Shown in pieces: positions 25,775-33,779 of a stretch of 47,371 nt of DNA. The notes below the pieces were generated by a model. That model was not told the origin of the DNA. It saw only the letters and a program-made list of their open reading frames with translations, and did not search any database. How positions within the stretch are numbered: the stretch's first letter is position 1; every line of letters begins with the position of its first letter. A program made the translations under genes and the position numbers. Origin of the DNA: Saccharofermentans sp. (GTDB lineage: Bacteria; Bacillota; Clostridia; Saccharofermentanales; Saccharofermentanaceae); the NCBI GenBank assembly GCA_016292145.1, contig JAEFBA010000010.1, forward strand, positions 1 to 47,371, given 5' to 3'.

Positions 25775-27130
25775 TTATCTCTCCGGATAATCCCCTGTGA
25801 AGCAGGCGTCACAATATCTGAAGCCGTCACCGCCAAGCATATCGTTCAGATCCTCAGGCTCCAGATAGCCCAAAGAATCCGCGCCGATTATCTCACAGAT
25901 CTCAGGGATCGTGTGCTGGCATGCAATCAGATAGTCTTCATCCGGCACATCCGTTCCGTAATAACAGGGATGCATAAACGGCGGTGAACTGATCCTTACG
26001 TGAACCTCAGTAGCTCCCGCATTTCTTAACATATTGACCTGGTTAGCGATCGTATTTCCTCTGACGATCGAATCGTCGATAATTACTACTCTCTTGCCGT
26101 TAACGACAGCCGAGATAGGGTTAAGCTTGATCTTAACCGCCTGTTTACGCTGTTCCTGTGATGGCTTGATGAACGTTCTTCCTACATAGGAATTCTTAAC
26201 GAATCCCTTCTCATAAGTAATGCCCGATTCTGCCGCAAAACCTAATGCGGCATCAATCCCCGACTCAGGCACACCGATTACTATATCGCACTCGCAAGGG
26301 TGTTTCCTTGCAAGGATCCTGCCCGCTTCTCTTCTTGCGGCTGCAACAGAGATACCGTCAATTACAGAATCCGGTCTGGCGAAATAGATATACTCGAAAA
26401 CACATTTCTTCATGGGACGCTTTAATCCGGAATCAATGGATCTGACCTCACCGTTCTCCACGATGACGATCTCGCCGGGTTCAATGTCTCTTATGAATCT
26501 CGCACCGACGGCTTCTAATGCGCATGTCTCGGAACAGAAGATGACCGCGTCATCCAATTTACCCATAACGAGAGGTTTTAAGCCGAAGGGATCCCTTGCC
26601 GCGATAAGCTTACGGGGACTCATGACAAGAAGAGCATATCCGCCTTTGATGATACCCATTACTTCCTTGACGGCTTCTTCAACCGAAGGATTAGAAGATC
26701 TCTTCTGCGCAATGAGATATGCGATGACCTCCGAGTCGGTGGTCGTATGGAAGATAGCACCTTTGTCCTCAAGCTCTCTCTTAAGCTCGTTCGCATTGGT
26801 AAGATTTCCGTTATGTGCGATGGAAAGTGTTCCCTTTGAATACTGGGTAACGATAGGCTGTGCGTTCTCCGGAACGCTTCCGCCTGCTGTGGAATATCTT
26901 ACGTGACCTATAGCAATATCGCCTTTGAGATTGCTGATCTTGTCGCTGCTCAATACATCGCTGACAAGTCCCATTCCCTTGACGCACTCTATAGAGGCAT
27001 CATCATTTGTAGCAATACCACAACTCTCCTGTCCCCTGTGCTGGAGACTGAAAAGTCCGTAATAAACATCACTGGCAGAGTACTTACTCCCGTGAATTCC
27101 GAATATTCCGCATTCTTCATGTATGGCCAT
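25775..27130 (-). CDS. purF: Amidophosphoribosyltransferase
   Basis: 451 residues. First step of purine synthesis: PRPP plus glutamine to phosphoribosylamine. Cys7 after a short propeptide (M-A-I-H-E-E) is the glutaminase nucleophile; H-R-G-Q-E-S-C-G-I and H-N-G-N-L-T-N follow. The PRPP loop is V-V-I-I-D-D-S-I-V-R-G-N-T. Cysteines in K-K-C-V-F, H-P-C-Y and Y-C-D-A-C (440, 443) match the 4Fe-4S ligands of the Bacillus-type enzyme. No other pur gene is next to it; TG6 follows instead. No ribosome site precedes the ATG, see the promoter entry. Confidence 0.97.
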   Translation of the reverse strand: MAIHEECGIFGIHGSKYSASDVYYGLFSLQHRGQESCGIATNDDASIECVKGMGLVSDVLSSDKISNLKGDIAIGHVRYSTAGGSVPENAQPIVTQYSKGTLSIAHNGNLTNANELKRELEDKGAIFHTTTDSEVIAYLIAQKRSSNPSVEEAVKEVMGIIKGGYALLVMSPRKLIAARDPFGLKPLVMGKLDDAVIFCSETCALEAVGARFIRDIEPGEIVIVENGEVRSIDSGLKRPMKKCVFEYIYFARPDSVIDGISVAAARREAGRILARKHPCECDIVIGVPESGIDAALGFAAESGITYEKGFVKNSYVGRTFIKPSQEQRKQAVKIKLNPISAVVNGKRVVIIDDSIVRGNTIANQVNMLRNAGATEVHVRISSPPFMHPCYYGTDVPDEDYLIACQHTIPEICEIIGADSLGYLEPEDLNDMLGGDGFRYCDACFTGDYPER

Positions 27131-27136
27131 GCATAG

Positions 27137-27142
27137 ATTTTA
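27137..27142 (-). promoter_or_regulatory. Extended -10 box of purF, 6 bases before the start codon
   Basis: TAAAAT preceded by TGA (an extended -10), then CTATGC and the ATG. There is no ribosome site and no clear -35. Transcription would begin at or near the A of ATG, giving a leaderless mRNA. Confidence 0.5.
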
Positions 27143-27255
27143 TCATCAGACTTGCATACAGATATGCGGTAAAATGTCTGTATTTTAATGACATGTTCAT
27201 GTCTTTAGTTGGCTATAACAACGGAAACTTCAGTTGGTAGTAGAATATTAAAGTT

Positions 27256-28146
27256 ATGGAAAACCTCTTTGAGAACTGCAATCTGTGCCCGAGGCGCTGC
27301 GGCGCCGACAGAACATCCGGCAAGACCGGCTTTTGCAGAATGCCCGGATACCCGGTGGTAAACCTTATAAAACTCCATTTTGGCGAGGAACCTGTAATAT
27401 CCGGAACTAATGGAAGCGGCACGGTCTTCTTCGAAGGCTGCAGCTTAGGCTGCGTATTCTGCCAGAACTATTCCATCTCAAGAGGTCCCACAGGATTTGG
27501 CCTCAAGATGGACGCCGGGAGCCTGTCGGATTCCTATCTCAAACTTCAGGATCAGGGCGCGAACAATATAAATCTCGTAACTCCGATGCACTTTGCGCCT
27601 GCCGTTGCAGAATCAATATCGCTTGCAAAAGCATCAGGACTTAATATTCCCGTGGCAGTCAATTGCTCCGGGTACGATCTCGTCTCAACCCTCAGGCTTT
27701 TCGACGGCCTCGTAGACATCTACATGCCTGACATGAAATATTTCTCATCCAAGTTCTCATCGGAATACTCACACGCGCCTGACTACTTCAGCGTCTGCTG
27801 CAGCGCAATTGACGAGATGGTAAGGCAGACCGGAGACATCGTTATGGGACCCGACGGTCTTCTTAAGAGGGGCGTCATCGTAAGGCACCTGATACTGCCG
27901 GGCGGACTTTTCGACTCCAAGCACGTAATAGACTATCTGACTTCCAGATACGGAAACAGGATCTTTATAAGTCTTATGAGCCAGTACACGCCAATGCCCT
28001 CCTGCACAGGCAGGCTTGCCGGCAAGCCTTCGAAAAGGACATGCGACACATTGGCAGACTACCTCGCGTCAAAGGGGCAGACAAATGCCTTTATCCAGGA
28101 ATATGAATCGTCCGGAAATGAAATGATCCCGGACTTCAATGTGTGA
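27256..28146 (+). CDS. Radical SAM protein of the PflX/COG1313 group
   Basis: 296 residues. An N-terminal Cys cluster (C-N-L-C-P-R-R-C...G-F-C) precedes the radical SAM motif C-x3-C-x2-C in E-G-C-S-L-G-C-V-F-C-Q-N near residue 65. Related to pyruvate formate-lyase activating enzymes, but this group has no proven substrate. It is divergent from purF. No ribosome site is seen; TAGAAT lies 9 bases before the ATG. A hairpin overlaps its stop codon. Confidence 0.88.
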   Translation: MENLFENCNLCPRRCGADRTSGKTGFCRMPGYPVVNLIKLHFGEEPVISGTNGSGTVFFEGCSLGCVFCQNYSISRGPTGFGLKMDAGSLSDSYLKLQDQGANNINLVTPMHFAPAVAESISLAKASGLNIPVAVNCSGYDLVSTLRLFDGLVDIYMPDMKYFSSKFSSEYSHAPDYFSVCCSAIDEMVRQTGDIVMGPDGLLKRGVIVRHLILPGGLFDSKHVIDYLTSRYGNRIFISLMSQYTPMPSCTGRLAGKPSKRTCDTLADYLASKGQTNAFIQEYESSGNEMIPDFNV

Positions 28147-28156
28147 AGCCGGGATC
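28125..28156. terminator. Terminator hairpin shared by the convergent radical SAM and trxA genes
   Basis: GATCCCGG-A-CTTCA pairs with TGAAG-CCGGGATC around ATGTG. The 5' arm lies in the last codons of the radical SAM gene. It is followed on the plus strand by a T-rich stretch and sits 26 bases after the trxA stop on the other strand. Confidence 0.75.
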
Positions 28157-28182
28157 CTGGTTTATCATTTCTGTTTTGTTTA

Positions 28183-28503
28183 TCAGAGTATCTCTTCGAT
28201 AAGAGCCTCGATCTTGGGCTGGGGAACAAATCCCATTGATTCGTTTACGATCTCGCCGCCCTTGAAGATCTTAACGGCAGGAATGCTCTCAACAAAGTAC
28301 TTCTCTGCGTATTCTGTCGAATCGTCAACATTGTACTTGCCAACCTTGATCTTACCGTCATACTTCTCTGCAATGGCAGCAATGACAGGTCCCAGCATCT
28401 TGCAGGGGCCGCACCAGGGAGCCCAGAAATCAACGAGCACCGGGAGGTCACTCTTCAATACCTCTGCTTCAAAATTGCTGTCATCTAAGATAATCTCAGC
28501 CAT
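28183..28503 (-). CDS. trxA: Thioredoxin
   Basis: 106 residues, cytoplasmic. Active site W-C-G-P-C with Cys31 and Cys34, plus the conserved D-F-W-A, the cis-proline in S-I-P-A-V-K and the K-G-G turn. It reduces protein disulphides. GGAGAG precedes the ATG. It starts 12 bases after a DUF134 gene, so the pair shares a transcript. No thioredoxin reductase is in the window. Confidence 0.95.
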   Translation of the reverse strand: MAEIILDDSNFEAEVLKSDLPVLVDFWAPWCGPCKMLGPVIAAIAEKYDGKIKVGKYNVDDSTEYAEKYFVESIPAVKIFKGGEIVNESMGFVPQPKIEALIEEIL

Positions 28504-28515
28504 GGTTTCTCTCCT

Positions 28516-28869
28516 TTATTCATCATGCCTGCAGTCTTCATTGCTGCAGGGCTTGCCTTTTGCGTTACAGCACTCGTGGCCTTCGCAAACTCTGTAATTG
28601 CCGCCTTCGATACATAATGTCTTTCCGTTGATCAGGGAGTCGGCAATCTTAAATCTTGCCGTCTCATAGATCTCCGTTACGGTCGTTCTGGATATCGCCA
28701 TCTGCCGTGCGCACTCCTCGTGCGTCATTTTCTGATAATCCACGTGACGGATGACTTCATACTCTTCGATGGTTAAGACCTGAGCGTCGATCTTATCCGC
28801 GCCCGTAGGCACAAATCTGGTGTATTTAGGCTCCTCACATACTCTTCTGACTCTTACCGGCCTTGGCAT
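28516..28869 (-). CDS. DUF134 family helix-turn-helix protein with Cys-rich end
   Basis: 117 residues. The family start M-P-R-P-x-R-x-R-R-V is present; a sigma-factor-like HTH lies in about 40-80 (T-H-E-E-C-A-R-Q-M-A-I-S-R-T-T-V). The C-terminus has five Cys and two His (C-E-G-H-E-C-C...C-S-N-E-D-C-R-H), fit to bind metal or sense redox state. AGGAG is 9 bases before ATG 28869. A strong inverted repeat lies just upstream, so autoregulation together with trxA is likely. Targets of this family have not been established. Confidence 0.85.
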   Translation of the reverse strand: MPRPVRVRRVCEEPKYTRFVPTGADKIDAQVLTIEEYEVIRHVDYQKMTHEECARQMAISRTTVTEIYETARFKIADSLINGKTLCIEGGNYRVCEGHECCNAKGKPCSNEDCRHDE

Positions 28870-28891
28870 TTTCAGCAACTCCTAAAAAAAT

Positions 28892-28926
28892 GACATATGC
28901 CGCGAAAACGACATATGTCAATTATA
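28892..28926 (-). promoter_or_regulatory. Promoter and operator of DUF134-trxA
   Basis: The -10 box TATAAT is at 28926-28921. Directly downstream, GACATATG and CATATGTC form an inverted repeat (28892-28919) with a 12-base spacer, where a repressor would cover the transcription start. The -35 region is poor. Confidence 0.65.
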
Positions 28927-28965
28927 GCATTCTATTTCAGAAAAATCGAACAGGTGAAGCCCGTC

Positions 28966-29832
28966 TCAGATCTCCTCGCCCAAAGACTCAAGATACTGAC
29001 CGTAATTTGTCTTGGACATGGACTGAGCCATCTTTAAGAACTGCTCTTTCTCGATCCATCTGTTGTGCCATGCGATCTCTTCCAGACATCCGATCATTCT
29101 TCCTGATCTCTGAGCTGCCCTGATAGAGCCTGCTGCTTCATAAAGGCTGTCCGGGTTGCCGGCGTCAAACCATGAGAACTCCTTGCCCAAAGGAATAACA
29201 TTGAGCTGTCCGCTCTTTAAGTATTCCTCATTTACGGATGTAATCTCGAGCTCGCCTCTTGCAGAGGGCTGGATCTTGCTTGCGATCTCAACGACGCGGT
29301 TATCGTAGAAATAAAGACCCGGAACAATGTAGTTGGACTTCGGGTGTCTGGGCTTCTCTTCGATCGATACAGCCTTGCCGTCAGCATCAAACTCTACAAC
29401 ACCGAAGGCTCTGGGGTCTGCTACATAGTAGCCGAAGATGACAGCGCCTTCCTCATTCCTTCCTGCTGTTCTGAGCTTTCTTCTGAAGAAAGGACCGTAG
29501 AAGATGTTGTCGCCCAGAGCAAGGCAGACAGAATCTGATCCGATAAAGTCCTTAGCGATGATGAAGGCGTCAGCGATACCTCTCTGAACCTTCTGCTCCA
29601 TATACTTGATCGAGATACCGAGTTGTGAACCGTCACCCAAAAGGTCTACGAACGGCTTTGTGTCGTCCGGCGGAGTAATTACAAGGATATCCTTGATCCC
29701 GGCCTCCATGAGGACCGAAAGAGGATAGTAGATCATCGGTTTGTCGTAAACAGGAAGCAACGGCTTGCAAACAGGCTTCGTAATAGGATAAAGACGTGTG
29801 CCCTTGCCTGCCGCTAAAATGATTCCTTTCAT
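28966..29832 (-). CDS. rfbA: Glucose-1-phosphate thymidylyltransferase
   Basis: 288 residues, full length. N-terminal G-I-I-L-A-A-G-K-G-T-R-L-Y-P binds the nucleotide; D-K-P-M-I-Y-Y-P, L-G-D-N-I-F-Y-G and the E-E-K-P segment are all conserved. It makes dTDP-glucose, the first step to dTDP-rhamnose and other dTDP sugars for envelope polysaccharides. rfbB, rfbC and rfbD are not next to it. GGGGGT precedes the ATG. The gene is divergent from acyltransferase 1, with a 103-base shared control region. Confidence 0.95.
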   Translation of the reverse strand: MKGIILAAGKGTRLYPITKPVCKPLLPVYDKPMIYYPLSVLMEAGIKDILVITPPDDTKPFVDLLGDGSQLGISIKYMEQKVQRGIADAFIIAKDFIGSDSVCLALGDNIFYGPFFRRKLRTAGRNEEGAVIFGYYVADPRAFGVVEFDADGKAVSIEEKPRHPKSNYIVPGLYFYDNRVVEIASKIQPSARGELEITSVNEEYLKSGQLNVIPLGKEFSWFDAGNPDSLYEAAGSIRAAQRSGRMIGCLEEIAWHNRWIEKEQFLKMAQSMSKTNYGQYLESLGEEI

Positions 29833-29935
29833 ATTGCACCCCCAAGATATTTAAAAACTGTTGATAATATAAATATACAATATTCCTGCATTGTGCGACA
29901 ATATGAACATTGAATTTTGGGGGTAAAGGTTATCC

Positions 29936-31411
29936 ATGCTCAGTTTCATTTTAGGCCATTTTGACGGTATTCACTGGTGGAATATCGCAGATTTCATCGT
30001 AGCTATTGCGTTTGTTTATATATTCGTTTGGGGCAGATCCAATAAGCTTTTCAAGAAAAATGAATTCAACGACGACTTCTTAAGTCTGGACACGATGAAG
30101 TCATTAAGAGGGTTTGCCGCTATGGGCGTAATCCTCCACCACATATCTCAGGAGCAGGTCTTCCAGCAGGAAGGCATCCTTCTTCCGTTCGTTAATGCAG
30201 GAGCTTATTTCGTTGCGATCTTCTTCTTCGCATCAGGTTACGGACTCCTTAAGAGCTTCAATTCAAAGCCCGGTTATCTTAAAGGCTTCATAAAGAAGAG
30301 GATCGTAAAGTCGATCGTCGTTCCTTACTATGTCGATATCCTGCTCTACGGTGCTCTTATCGCACTCGTAAGGCTTCCCATGGACAAAGAACAGTGGGTC
30401 TTCAATCTCTTAGGCGTTACCATGATGAACCAGTTCGCATGGTTCCCTATTGTCCTCGCTATTTTATACCTCCTGTTCTTCATTACTTTCCGCCTCTTTA
30501 AGCTCCCCAAGACACGCTTTATCGTAATCTTTGCATTCATTATCCTCATGGGAATCGGCTGCATGATCGAAGGCCACTACGCATGGTGGACAGGCCCCGA
30601 CAACTGGTGGTGCAGCGAATATTACTATATGAATGAAGCTACATGGTGGATGAAGGAGAAGGTATTCTGGTTCCACGGCGAATGGTGGGTCAACTCCGCT
30701 CCCGCATTCCTGACGGGTCTTGTTTTCGCGAACTACGAAGAAAAGATCGTCGCCTTCTTCAAGAAGGATTACTGGAAGCGTTTCTTTATCCTCGTAATCA
30801 TCACAGAGGTCTGCTTTGCGATCTCTGATATCGGCCAGTCAAAGTTCGGTTACTGGACAGAATTCAATCTCAAGGGACCTGAGATCGGCAATAAGCTCGC
30901 AACTTACTTCTGCCAGGTTCCCCTGTTCCTGATCCTGCCCGTTACGATCTACATCTTCCTCATGAAGTATCACGTAAGCAATCCCATCAGCCGTTTCTTC
31001 GGCAAGTATTCGCTCCATACATACCTCATGAACCTTGCAGCCATTACGCTGCTCAGATTCCTTCAGTACAACGATGAAGGATCCCCCTTCTACATGGGAG
31101 ACAGATACAACAACCTCTTCGTATTTGCGATAGGCGTCATTATCCTGACCGTCGCTCTCGGTGTTATGGAATACAAGATCACAACCCTGGTACAGGAAAA
31201 GCTCTTCGGAAGTCCGAAGCCTGCCACAGAACCTGTCGCGAGAGTATCTTTGCTCGACGATGCAGATGATACGTTCTCAAGAAAGATGTCGATGTTCAGG
31301 AAAGATGAACTGGGACTTGCCAAGGCCGAAGCCGTATCAAACTATGAGACGGTCGAAGAGACATCCTTACGAGAGAAACCTAAGAAGAAAAAGAAGAAAA
31401 ACAGGAAATAA
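29936..31411 (+). CDS. Integral membrane acyltransferase 1 (acyltransferase-3 family)
   Basis: 491 residues with about ten membrane helices. Family motif S-L-R-G-F-A-A-M-G-V-I-L-H-H-I at about 56-70, with the paired His (68, 69). These enzymes put acetyl or other acyl groups on extracellular sugars. Residues 216-251 are strikingly rich in Trp. The C-terminal 70 residues are cytoplasmic and end in a poly-Lys stretch. AAAGG is 6 bases before the ATG. A paralogue follows at 31747. Probably linked to surface polysaccharide made with rfbA. Confidence 0.85.
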   Translation: MLSFILGHFDGIHWWNIADFIVAIAFVYIFVWGRSNKLFKKNEFNDDFLSLDTMKSLRGFAAMGVILHHISQEQVFQQEGILLPFVNAGAYFVAIFFFASGYGLLKSFNSKPGYLKGFIKKRIVKSIVVPYYVDILLYGALIALVRLPMDKEQWVFNLLGVTMMNQFAWFPIVLAILYLLFFITFRLFKLPKTRFIVIFAFIILMGIGCMIEGHYAWWTGPDNWWCSEYYYMNEATWWMKEKVFWFHGEWWVNSAPAFLTGLVFANYEEKIVAFFKKDYWKRFFILVIITEVCFAISDIGQSKFGYWTEFNLKGPEIGNKLATYFCQVPLFLILPVTIYIFLMKYHVSNPISRFFGKYSLHTYLMNLAAITLLRFLQYNDEGSPFYMGDRYNNLFVFAIGVIILTVALGVMEYKITTLVQEKLFGSPKPATEPVARVSLLDDADDTFSRKMSMFRKDELGLAKAEAVSNYETVEETSLREKPKKKKKKNRK

Positions 31412-31421
31412 TTAAATCGCA

Positions 31422-31454
31422 AAGGGCTGTCTTCAAAAGGCAGCCCTTGTTTTT
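31422..31454 (+). terminator. Terminator after acyltransferase 1
   Basis: AAGGGCTG pairs with CAGCCCTT, followed by GTTTTT, 10 bases after the stop. Confidence 0.88.
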
Positions 31455-31510
31455 GCACTGAGGCGAGTGTTCTTCAATGCCTTGTGTCTTTTTTACGCTC
31501 TTATACCGCA

Positions 31511-31575
31511 GGTTAAGAATTGTTGCTTCAAATGTTGCTCTTTGTGTCCGCTTAGAAGGCAACAAATCCTTAACC
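31511..31575. repeat. Long imperfect inverted repeat between the two acyltransferase genes
   Basis: GGTTAAG/CTTAACC, TTGTTGC/GCAACAA and TTC/GAA are nested in order, closing a stem of about 19 pairs around a 25-base loop. No T-run follows. The rest of the 335-base gap (31412-31746) holds the terminator before it, the promoter region after it, and no gene that I can see. Confidence 0.6.
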
Positions 31576-31677
31576 CCGCATTTGCTGTAAGGTTAATCCG
31601 CTGAAGTCCAAATACTCCGGACAATTCATTCCATTTTGAGATACCATTTATTTTTTCATTTAAAGAGATGCAATTTG

Positions 31678-31720
31678 TCAGGTTTAATCGCTTTGCCCGT
31701 AATGCGATAATAAACGCATT
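31678..31720 (+). promoter_or_regulatory. Possible promoter and operator of acyltransferase 2
   Basis: GATAAT near 31706 could be the -10 box, with TTTAAT 17 bases before it. It lies inside AATGCG-N8-CGCATT (31701-31720), a palindrome that could be an operator or a 5' hairpin. Confidence 0.4.
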
Positions 31721-31746
31721 GTTATGAATCTTGGGAGAGGTGCATT

Positions 31747-33009
31747 ATGAGGGAGTTTTTTACCGGTCTGGCAGTCGTGCCGGCCTTGGATCAGATCGTA
31801 TTCTATTCATGCCTGGTTCTTTTTCTTTGGGGCGGAACCAACAAGTTCGGCAGGAAGGGCGAGTTCAATGACGACTTCACAAGCCTTGATGCTATGAAGT
31901 CTCTCAGGGGCTTTGCCGCAATAGGCGTTTTGCTGCACCATATTTCCCAGGAAGAGCTCTTTCAGAACATGAAGGTCCTGTCACCCTTCGTAAATGCAGG
32001 CGCTTATTTTGTTGCGATCTTCTTTTTCTGCTCAGGCTATGGGCTTATCAAGAGCCTTGATACCAAGAAGGATTACCTTAAAGGCTTTATAAGGAACAGG
32101 ATCGTTAAGGCCATCGTTCTGCCCTTCTACGTAAACGTTCTGGTCTACGGCATCCTTATGGCAGCAACGGGCGTCAAGCTTCCCAAAGAGCGCTGGATAT
32201 TCAATTTTCTGGGCCTTACCATGATGAATGAATATGCCTGGTTCCCCATTGTCCTCGCTGTTCTCTATCTCGTATTCTTCCTCTGTTTCCGCTTTATCAA
32301 GAACCGTCCGGTATGCTTCGCGGTCATACTTGCCGTTATAATCGGCCTTGGCATCGGCTTCTGCTACAACGGACACTTCGCCTGGTGGTATGGCGCTAAA
32401 AACTGGTGGGTCAACCCCGCCCTCGCCAAAAAGGCTCTCTGGTGGCAGGCCGAGAAGGCCCTCTGGTTCAGCGGCGAATGGTGGGTCAACTCTGCTCCCG
32501 CATTCTTCACCGGCCTTATCTTTGCCAACTTCGAAAAAGAGATCACGGCTTTCTTCAAAAAGCTCTATGTCCTCAAGCTCTCTTTGCTCCTCGTTATCAC
32601 GGTAATCTGCTTCAAGCTGTCTTCGTTCGGCCAGATGAAGTTCCAGTACTGGACAGAATGGATGGGCAAGGGCCCCGGCATCGAAGAGAAGATCAAGACA
32701 TATTTCTGCCAGGTACCTTTGTTCCTGTTCCTGGGCCTTGCGGTCATCATCTTCATGATGAAATATCACGTAAGCAATCCGGTATCGCGTTTCTTCGGCA
32801 AATATTCGCTCCACACATATCTCATGAACCTGGCAGCCCTTACGGCGCTCCGCATGCTCCAGACCGATAAGACTCTCAAGGCCGGAAAGATCAATCTCCT
32901 GGTCTATGCCCTGGGTGTGATCATCCTGTCCGTTTTGCTCGGTGTTGCCGAGCAAAAGCTTACAGAGCTTTTGCAAAGGCTCCTGTTTAAGGGAAAGAAG
33001 AAGGCTTAA
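31747..33009 (+). CDS. Integral membrane acyltransferase 2 (acyltransferase-3 family)
   Basis: 420 residues, a clear paralogue of acyltransferase 1, with the same S-L-R-G-F-A-A-I-G-V-L-L-H-H-I motif and the same Trp-rich segment (Y-G-A-K-N-W-W ... S-G-E-W-W-V-N-S-A-P-A-F). It lacks the long basic C-terminal tail and ends in K-G-K-K-K-A. GGGAGAGG precedes the ATG. It has its own promoter region and terminator, so the pair is not strictly one operon. Likely O-acylation of an envelope glycan; donor and acceptor unknown. Confidence 0.85.
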   Translation: MREFFTGLAVVPALDQIVFYSCLVLFLWGGTNKFGRKGEFNDDFTSLDAMKSLRGFAAIGVLLHHISQEELFQNMKVLSPFVNAGAYFVAIFFFCSGYGLIKSLDTKKDYLKGFIRNRIVKAIVLPFYVNVLVYGILMAATGVKLPKERWIFNFLGLTMMNEYAWFPIVLAVLYLVFFLCFRFIKNRPVCFAVILAVIIGLGIGFCYNGHFAWWYGAKNWWVNPALAKKALWWQAEKALWFSGEWWVNSAPAFFTGLIFANFEKEITAFFKKLYVLKLSLLLVITVICFKLSSFGQMKFQYWTEWMGKGPGIEEKIKTYFCQVPLFLFLGLAVIIFMMKYHVSNPVSRFFGKYSLHTYLMNLAALTALRMLQTDKTLKAGKINLLVYALGVIILSVLLGVAEQKLTELLQRLLFKGKKKA

Positions 33010-33047
33010 GCCTGCAGACAAATAAGCTGAAAGAAATAATTCAGAAA

Positions 33048-33082
33048 ATAAAAGAGCCGTCTCGATTGAGACGGCTTTTTGG
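33048..33082. terminator. Bidirectional terminator between acyltransferase 2 and tRNA-Gly
   Basis: AGCCGTCTC / GAGACGGCT with a 4-base loop, T5 on the plus side and a T-rich stretch on the minus side. Confidence 0.92.
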
Positions 33083-33157
33083 TGGAGCGGGATACGAGAT
33101 TCGGACTCGCGACTTTCACCTTGGCAAGGTGACACTCTACCACTGAGTTAATCCCGC
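33083..33157 (-). tRNA. tRNA-Gly (GCC)
   Basis: 75 bases with encoded CCA. Acceptor stem GCGGGAT, D-arm AACTCAGTGGTAGAGT, anticodon loop TTGCCAA between TCACC and GGTGA, T-loop GTCCGAATC. It has a perfect-consensus promoter upstream and a terminator right after. Confidence 0.96.
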
Positions 33158-33167
33158 GTGCCTGATT

Positions 33168-33196
33168 ATTATATGGTCGAGCCTTGTTTTTGTCAA
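33168..33196 (-). promoter_or_regulatory. Consensus promoter of tRNA-Gly (GCC)
   Basis: TTGACA at 33196-33191, 17-base spacer, TATAAT at 33173-33168: both boxes perfect. Confidence 0.92.
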
Positions 33197-33242
33197 CAAG
33201 TTTTTTTCAATATAATAATCCGGTTTAAAAAGTGCCGCTTTT

Positions 33243-33779
33243 TCAGCTTTGTGAACCAATCCAGCTGAACACTCCCGTCTGGGTATCTACCAGTTTCTTA
33301 CCCTCTGAATTCTTCAGATAGATGAGCACCTGGTATTCGCTTGAGTCATTGATCTCTTTGCAGAGCCCTATCTTGGCCTCAAAGCTGGAATCGTCATACG
33401 TGACGCCGTCATAATACTGCCTGGTAAGGCTCTTCTTGGACGTTCTGACCGTAGGTATGCTGTAGCATCTTCCGGTGTTGATATCCATGAGTACGACCTT
33501 TAACGGATCGGATGCCTTTGACTCAACGCCTTTTTCGAGCACCCAGCCCTTGACTGTTATATAGTCTTTGCCGCCGTCAGTCGATCTCTCGATGCTCTCG
33601 AGCTTAAAATCGACGCCCTGATCTTGGGAGACGATCTTCATTCCGGAAGTCTTGAAAGCAACGGGCCTGCTGTTCCTGTATGTATTAAACGCAAGCAAAG
33701 CGAGGGCTGCCAGGAAGATGATCTCCAGAACAATGACAGCGAGCTTTAAGTTCTTCTTTGAGAAAAGTTTGCTGCTCAT
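33243..33779 (-). CDS. Small membrane-anchored protein, partner of YfhO
   Basis: 178 residues. One helix at about 12-30, then an outside domain of about 145 residues with beta-strand pattern and no recognised motif. ATG at 33779 overlaps the yfhO stop (ATGA), so translation is coupled and the two proteins probably act together. I do not recognise the family. Confidence 0.75.
   Translation of the reverse strand: MSSKLFSKKNLKLAVIVLEIIFLAALALLAFNTYRNSRPVAFKTSGMKIVSQDQGVDFKLESIERSTDGGKDYITVKGWVLEKGVESKASDPLKVVLMDINTGRCYSIPTVRTSKKSLTRQYYDGVTYDDSSFEAKIGLCKEINDSSEYQVLIYLKNSEGKKLVDTQTGVFSWIGSQS

Noticed and set aside
32032..33135. A 367-codon open frame on the minus strand opposite acyltransferase 2
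   Set aside because: It runs through a tRNA gene and a terminator, is antisense to a clear membrane protein, and its Glu/Asp/Leu-rich product is the usual mirror of a hydrophobic gene.
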